Source of the DNA: CAYICL01 sp964361885
GTDB lineage: Bacteria; Patescibacteriota; Microgenomatia; UBA1400; CG1-02-47-37
DNA: 16,143 bases
Assembly (NCBI GenBank): GCA_964361885.1
Contig: CAYICL010000013.1
Location: forward strand, 1 to 16,143
Direction of reading: 5' to 3'
This document shows, one piece after another, positions 13,289 through 16,143 of this stretch (its first letter is position 1; every line of letters begins with the position of its first letter). The notes below the pieces were generated by a model, which saw only the letters and a list, made by a program, of their open reading frames with translations, searched no databases and had not been told where the DNA came from. The position numbers and the translations under genes were made by a program.

Positions 13289-15448
13289 ATGCTCAATGCC
13301 AGCGATATTTCCTCATCTTTTTCCCCGGACGCCTTAAAGCTTTTAGCCGACTCTTTGTTATTGGCAGCCAAACAAAATCAGTCCCAGGCCGATCCTAGCC
13401 ATTTAATTAAATGCCTGTCTTTCTCCCCCCAGCTTAAACCTGTCTTAACTCACCTGGGCCGCACTGACTTAGCCCCGCGAAAATCACACACCGGGAGTGT
13501 GAAATCTGCCACTCCCGGTGTGAATCGGGTTGACAAGGTTTCCTTCAGCCCTGATATTAAAAAAATTATCTATTTAGCTTTCGCCGAATCCTTAATCTCT
13601 AACTCCCCTCAAGTCGAACCGCTTCACTTTTTACCGCCTTTAACCGAGTTTCTTGACGATACCTTAACCTTAAAAGACGTCCGCCAGGCTGTTATTGACC
13701 AGCTCGCCGGCTCCGCTCAAACCAAGTCTGATTCCCAGACCACCCCGACCTTAAAACAATTTGCCGAAAACTTAACTCAAAAAGCCTTAACCGGCAAAAT
13801 TGATCCGGTTATTGGCCGAATTAAAGAGATCGACCAATTAATCAGAATTCTCGCCCGTCGTTCCAAATCCAATGCTATCCTGGTCGGCGAACCCGGTGTC
13901 GGTAAAACCGCCATTGTTGAAGGCTTGGCTTTAAAAATCAGCCAAAACCAAGTTCCTAACTTACTTAAAAACATTCAAATCTTTAACTTAAACCTCACCA
14001 CTTTACTGGCCGGCACTTCTTATCAGGGCGAACTTGAAGACCGCTTGCAAAACTTAATCAAAGAAGTTAAACGCTCCGGTAATACCATTATCTTCATTGA
14101 CGAAATCCATATGATCATGGGTGCCGGCGGTGCCAGCGGCGCCATGACTGCCGCCAATATCTTAAAACCCGCCTTAGCCCGCGGTGAACTTAATGTCATC
14201 GGCGCCACTACCCAGGACGAATACCGCCAGTACATTGAAAAAGATCCGGCTTTGGAGCGCCGTTTCGAGCCAATCAAAGTTGACGAACCTTCCCGGGAAG
14301 ATACGATTAAAATCCTTCAAAGCGTCTCGCAAAAACTGACCAAACACCACGCTATTGCGATTGATCAACCGGTTATCGAAACTGCCATTGATCTGACTGT
14401 CCGCTATGTCCAGGACCGCTTTCTGCCTGACAAAGCGATTGACCTTTTGGACGAAGCCACTTCCGGTGCCAAAATCGCCGGGAAAACAACCATTACCGTT
14501 GAAGATTTAAAAACTGTTTTATCCCAACGCACCGGTATTCCTATCACCTCTCTGACCCAGGAAGAATCAGTGCAGTTGCTTAACCTTGACGCCAAACTGC
14601 AAACTCAAGTCATCGGCCAAGATCAAGCTGTTAAAGCCATTGCCGACGTTATCAAACGTTCCCGGGCCGGCTTAAAAGATCCTAACCGCCCCATCGGTTC
14701 ATTCCTGCTCTTGGGCCCTACCGGCGTTGGCAAAACCGAATTGGCCAAGACTTTAGCCCGGACCGTTTACAGGGACGAAAAAGCCATGGTGCGCCTAGAC
14801 ATGTCTGAATTTACCGAAGCCCATACTGCCGATAAGCTTATCGGTGCCCCTCCCGGCTATGTCGGCTATGAAGAAGGCGGCCAGCTCACTAATCCCATCC
14901 GCCAGCATCCTTACTCTTTAATCCTTTTGGATGAGCTGGAAAAAGCCCACCCTAAAGTTTTTGACATCTTTTTACAAGTGCTTGAAGACGGCCGTTTAAC
15001 CGACTCCCATGGCCACCTGGCTGACTTTAAAAACACCATTATTATCATGACTTCCAATATCGATGTCTCGGAATTTTTAGATCACCCGGAAAAACAATCC
15101 CGCACCGACCTGATGAAAGCCCTGTCCCAATACTTGCGGCCGGAATTCTTAAACCGGATTGACGACATTATCCTGATGAACAAGCTGTCTTTGGCTAACA
15201 TCAAGCAAATCGCCCGCTTACAATTAAATCAAGTCATTAACCGCTTAAAAACCAAAGCGATTACCTTAGAAGTTCCTGATCCGACTCTGGATAAATTGGC
15301 CGCCTTAGGCAATGTCTCTGAATTCGGTGCCCGGCCTTTACGCCGTTTGATTCAAAACCATATCGAAGAACCGATTGCCGAATTGATTATTGCTAATAAA
15401 TTAAAACCCGGTGACTCCATTACTTGGACTCCGGATAAAATCAAATGA
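13289..15448 (+). CDS. Two-ring Clp/Hsp100 ATPase of ClpA-like layout, no middle domain
   Basis: 719 residues. Two diverged Clp N-terminal repeats (about 4-57 and 84-140) are joined by a linker that carries a palindromic insert (66-79). Ring 1 has Walker A GEPGVGKT (200-207), Walker B IIFIDEIH (D271, E272) and an ERRF arginine-finger region. Ring 2 has GPTGVGKT (476-483), LILLDELEKAH (D548, E549) and the C-terminal sensor GARPLRRLI. After DLLDEA (385-390) the chain passes within about 15 residues to the next helix, so the coiled-coil M domain of ClpB/ClpC is absent, as in ClpA. Between TSN (588-590) and RPEF (617-620) I find no [IVL]-G-[FL] tripeptide, the ClpP-docking loop. It is therefore likely an unfoldase acting without ClpP, or with an unusual partner. 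It is flanked at 2 bases and at an ATGA overlap by zinc-ribbon membrane proteins. Confidence 0.93.
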   Translation: MLNASDISSSFSPDALKLLADSLLLAAKQNQSQADPSHLIKCLSFSPQLKPVLTHLGRTDLAPRKSHTGSVKSATPGVNRVDKVSFSPDIKKIIYLAFAESLISNSPQVEPLHFLPPLTEFLDDTLTLKDVRQAVIDQLAGSAQTKSDSQTTPTLKQFAENLTQKALTGKIDPVIGRIKEIDQLIRILARRSKSNAILVGEPGVGKTAIVEGLALKISQNQVPNLLKNIQIFNLNLTTLLAGTSYQGELEDRLQNLIKEVKRSGNTIIFIDEIHMIMGAGGASGAMTAANILKPALARGELNVIGATTQDEYRQYIEKDPALERRFEPIKVDEPSREDTIKILQSVSQKLTKHHAIAIDQPVIETAIDLTVRYVQDRFLPDKAIDLLDEATSGAKIAGKTTITVEDLKTVLSQRTGIPITSLTQEESVQLLNLDAKLQTQVIGQDQAVKAIADVIKRSRAGLKDPNRPIGSFLLLGPTGVGKTELAKTLARTVYRDEKAMVRLDMSEFTEAHTADKLIGAPPGYVGYEEGGQLTNPIRQHPYSLILLDELEKAHPKVFDIFLQVLEDGRLTDSHGHLADFKNTIIIMTSNIDVSEFLDHPEKQSRTDLMKALSQYLRPEFLNRIDDIILMNKLSLANIKQIARLQLNQVINRLKTKAITLEVPDPTLDKLAALGNVSEFGARPLRRLIQNHIEEPIAELIIANKLKPGDSITWTPDKIK
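13487..13522 (+). repeat. 13-bp perfect inverted repeat in frame inside the clp gene
   Basis: Arms CACACCGGGAGTG (13487-13499) and CACTCCCGGTGTG (13510-13522) are perfectly complementary, with a 10-base loop. Translated, it gives the low-complexity linker SHTGSVKSATPGVN between the two Clp N-terminal repeats. It looks like a REP-type palindromic element inserted without breaking the frame. No T-run follows, so it is not a terminator. Confidence 0.75.
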
Positions 15449-15855
15449 CCTATCAAATTCTTCCCTGTCCTAACTGTAACGGCGCCGGCTGCCCGACTTG
15501 CCAAAACACCGGCAAAGTCCGGGTTGAAGAATCAGAGCTGCAAAAATTAAAGCAAATGGTGGGGCAATTATCCCAAGCCGCACCTGCCCCGCATAGCCCT
15601 GAGCAAAGTCGAAGGGGCGGAGTGGGACCAGCTCCTTCCGTAACCAATTTAGCCGGCATTATTGCCTTTTCTATTTTAGGCCTTATCGCCGGAGCCGCCG
15701 CCTCCTCCTGGTACTTTTTAAAAACTCTCAAACCTTTTTTTAGCGGCTTAATCACCATAATCACCTTAGCCGCCGCCCGTTTTGCCTGGCGCCAACCCTT
15801 TTTCCAGCTCCAGGAACCGGATGATTTCTTAAAGGCAATTAAAGACAAAGTATAA
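15445..15855 (+). CDS. Zinc-ribbon protein with two C-terminal membrane helices
   Basis: 136 residues. The N-terminus has the same knuckle as the gene at 13035: C-x2-C-x-G-x-G-C-x2-C-x3-G with C8, C11, C16, C19. A short helix (about 28-44, EESELQKLKQMVGQL) and a linker containing a repeat-derived segment (HSPEQSRRGG, about 50-59) lead to hydrophobic segments at about 69-92 and 96-112, then an acidic-basic tail (EPDDFLKAIKDK). The ATG overlaps the clp stop as ATGA, so the two proteins are made together. The shared motif, anchoring and flanking positions suggest partner proteins for the ATPase. What they bind is unknown. The linker insert shows that this region tolerates length change. Confidence 0.82.
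   Translation: MTYQILPCPNCNGAGCPTCQNTGKVRVEESELQKLKQMVGQLSQAAPAPHSPEQSRRGGVGPAPSVTNLAGIIAFSILGLIAGAAASSWYFLKTLKPFFSGLITIITLAAARFAWRQPFFQLQEPDDFLKAIKDKV
15597..15616 (+). repeat. REP-like short palindromic element inside coding sequence
   Basis: CCCTGAGCAAAGTCGAAGGG has CCCT/AGGG ends and a GAGC...TCGA core. It matches the widespread CCCTTCGAC-n-GCTCAGGG-type dispersed repeat of bacterial genomes (from memory of the pattern, not a search). It is in frame and gives the peptide PEQSRRG in the linker of the zinc-ribbon protein. Flanking GCCCC and GGGGC extend the symmetry partly. Confidence 0.65.
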
Positions 15856-15861
15856 AGTATA

Positions 15862-16143
15862 ATGCCGCCAAAGCCTGAAATTTACATTTCCGTGGACATT
15901 GAAGCTTCCGGCCCGATCCCGGGAGAGTTCAGCCTGCTGTCAATTGGCGCCTGTGTCGTCGGCCAAACCAGCCAAACTTTTTATGCCGAACTTAAACCAA
16001 TAAATGCCAATTTTATTAAACGGGCGCTTGAAGTTAACCAATTGTCTCTGGAAAAACTCAAACTTGAAGGCGAAGAACCAGCCCAAGCCATGGCGCGGTT
16101 TGCCCAGTGGATTAAAACAGTGACTGGGGAAAACCGGCCGGTA
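15862..16143 (+). CDS. DEDD-type 3'-5' exonuclease, N-terminal part (cut by window)
   Basis: The frame opens with ATG at 15862 and is still open at the right edge (94 codons). The first strand and Exo I motif are clear: YISVDIEASGPIPGEFSLLS, with D12 and E14 as the metal-binding Asp-x-Glu, followed by IGACVV and a strand FYAELKPI. This matches the RNase-H-fold DEDD exonucleases (DnaQ, oligoribonuclease and related exoribonucleases); the GP-x-PG-x-x-SLLSIGA wording leans to the exoribonuclease side, but the Exo II and III motifs are outside the window. It starts 6 bases after the previous stop, with TATAAA at 15851-15856 as a possible -10, too close to be sure. Exact substrate unknown. Confidence 0.85.
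   Translation, partial: MPPKPEIYISVDIEASGPIPGEFSLLSIGACVVGQTSQTFYAELKPINANFIKRALEVNQLSLEKLKLEGEEPAQAMARFAQWIKTVTGENRPV

Noticed and set aside
13487..13522. Rho-independent terminator at the palindrome in clp
   Set aside because: It lies inside an intact coding frame and is not followed by a T-run.
1..16143. CRISPR arrays, tRNA or rRNA genes, insertion sequences, integrase or attachment sites
   Set aside because: No regularly spaced direct repeats, no tRNA-like cloverleaf or rRNA segments and no transposase or integrase motifs were seen; intergenic gaps are too short to hold them.

Overview
The window looks like a piece of a Candidate Phyla Radiation (Patescibacteria) genome, probably of the Microgenomates type. 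I infer this from three things: very tight gene packing, an array of small two-helix 'T4SS pilin'-type proteins next to a peptidoglycan hydrolase, and divergent forms of otherwise standard enzymes. This is inference from gene content, since no rRNA gene is present. TGA is used as a stop codon (ispE, dxr, ispH), so the code is 11 and not the Gracilibacteria code 25. No gene-free stretch reaches 100 bases.

Left half, minus strand (5821 down to 1). An ECF-type sigma factor overlaps a small two-helix membrane protein, which is followed without gaps by ispH, dxr, ispD, ispF, ispE and ispG (ispG is cut by the window edge). These are all MEP isoprenoid-pathway steps after DXS; dxs itself is not seen. 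Junctions are ATGA overlaps, an 8-base overlap, or gaps of 0 to 1 base, so this reads as one transcription unit. DXR and IspF keep their metal ligands but have substitutions at other positions that are normally conserved in the active site.

Middle, plus strand (5890 to 11949). A divergent promoter region of 68 bases separates the two units, and the two -35 elements overlap. Nine consecutive small genes encode paralogous VirB2/TrbC-like two-helix proteins, with an apparent A-B-A-B duplication inside the array. A secreted 930-residue protein follows, with a lytic-transglycosylase-like start and an M23 endopeptidase end. Together these suggest a cell-surface filament or channel and the enzyme that opens the wall for it.

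Right part, plus strand (11975 to 16143). An unrecognised single-pass exported protein comes first. Then a three-gene unit encodes a zinc-ribbon membrane protein, a two-ring Clp ATPase without a middle domain, and a second zinc-ribbon membrane protein. A DEDD-type exonuclease is cut off by the right edge. Two palindromic repeat elements sit in frame inside linker regions of the Clp protein and the second zinc-ribbon protein.

Regulation. At several unit starts a -10-like hexamer lies only 6 to 9 bases before the ATG, which predicts leaderless mRNAs. A strong Shine-Dalgarno appears only at the internal gene ispD. The + strand is visibly richer in C than G throughout, irrespective of gene direction.
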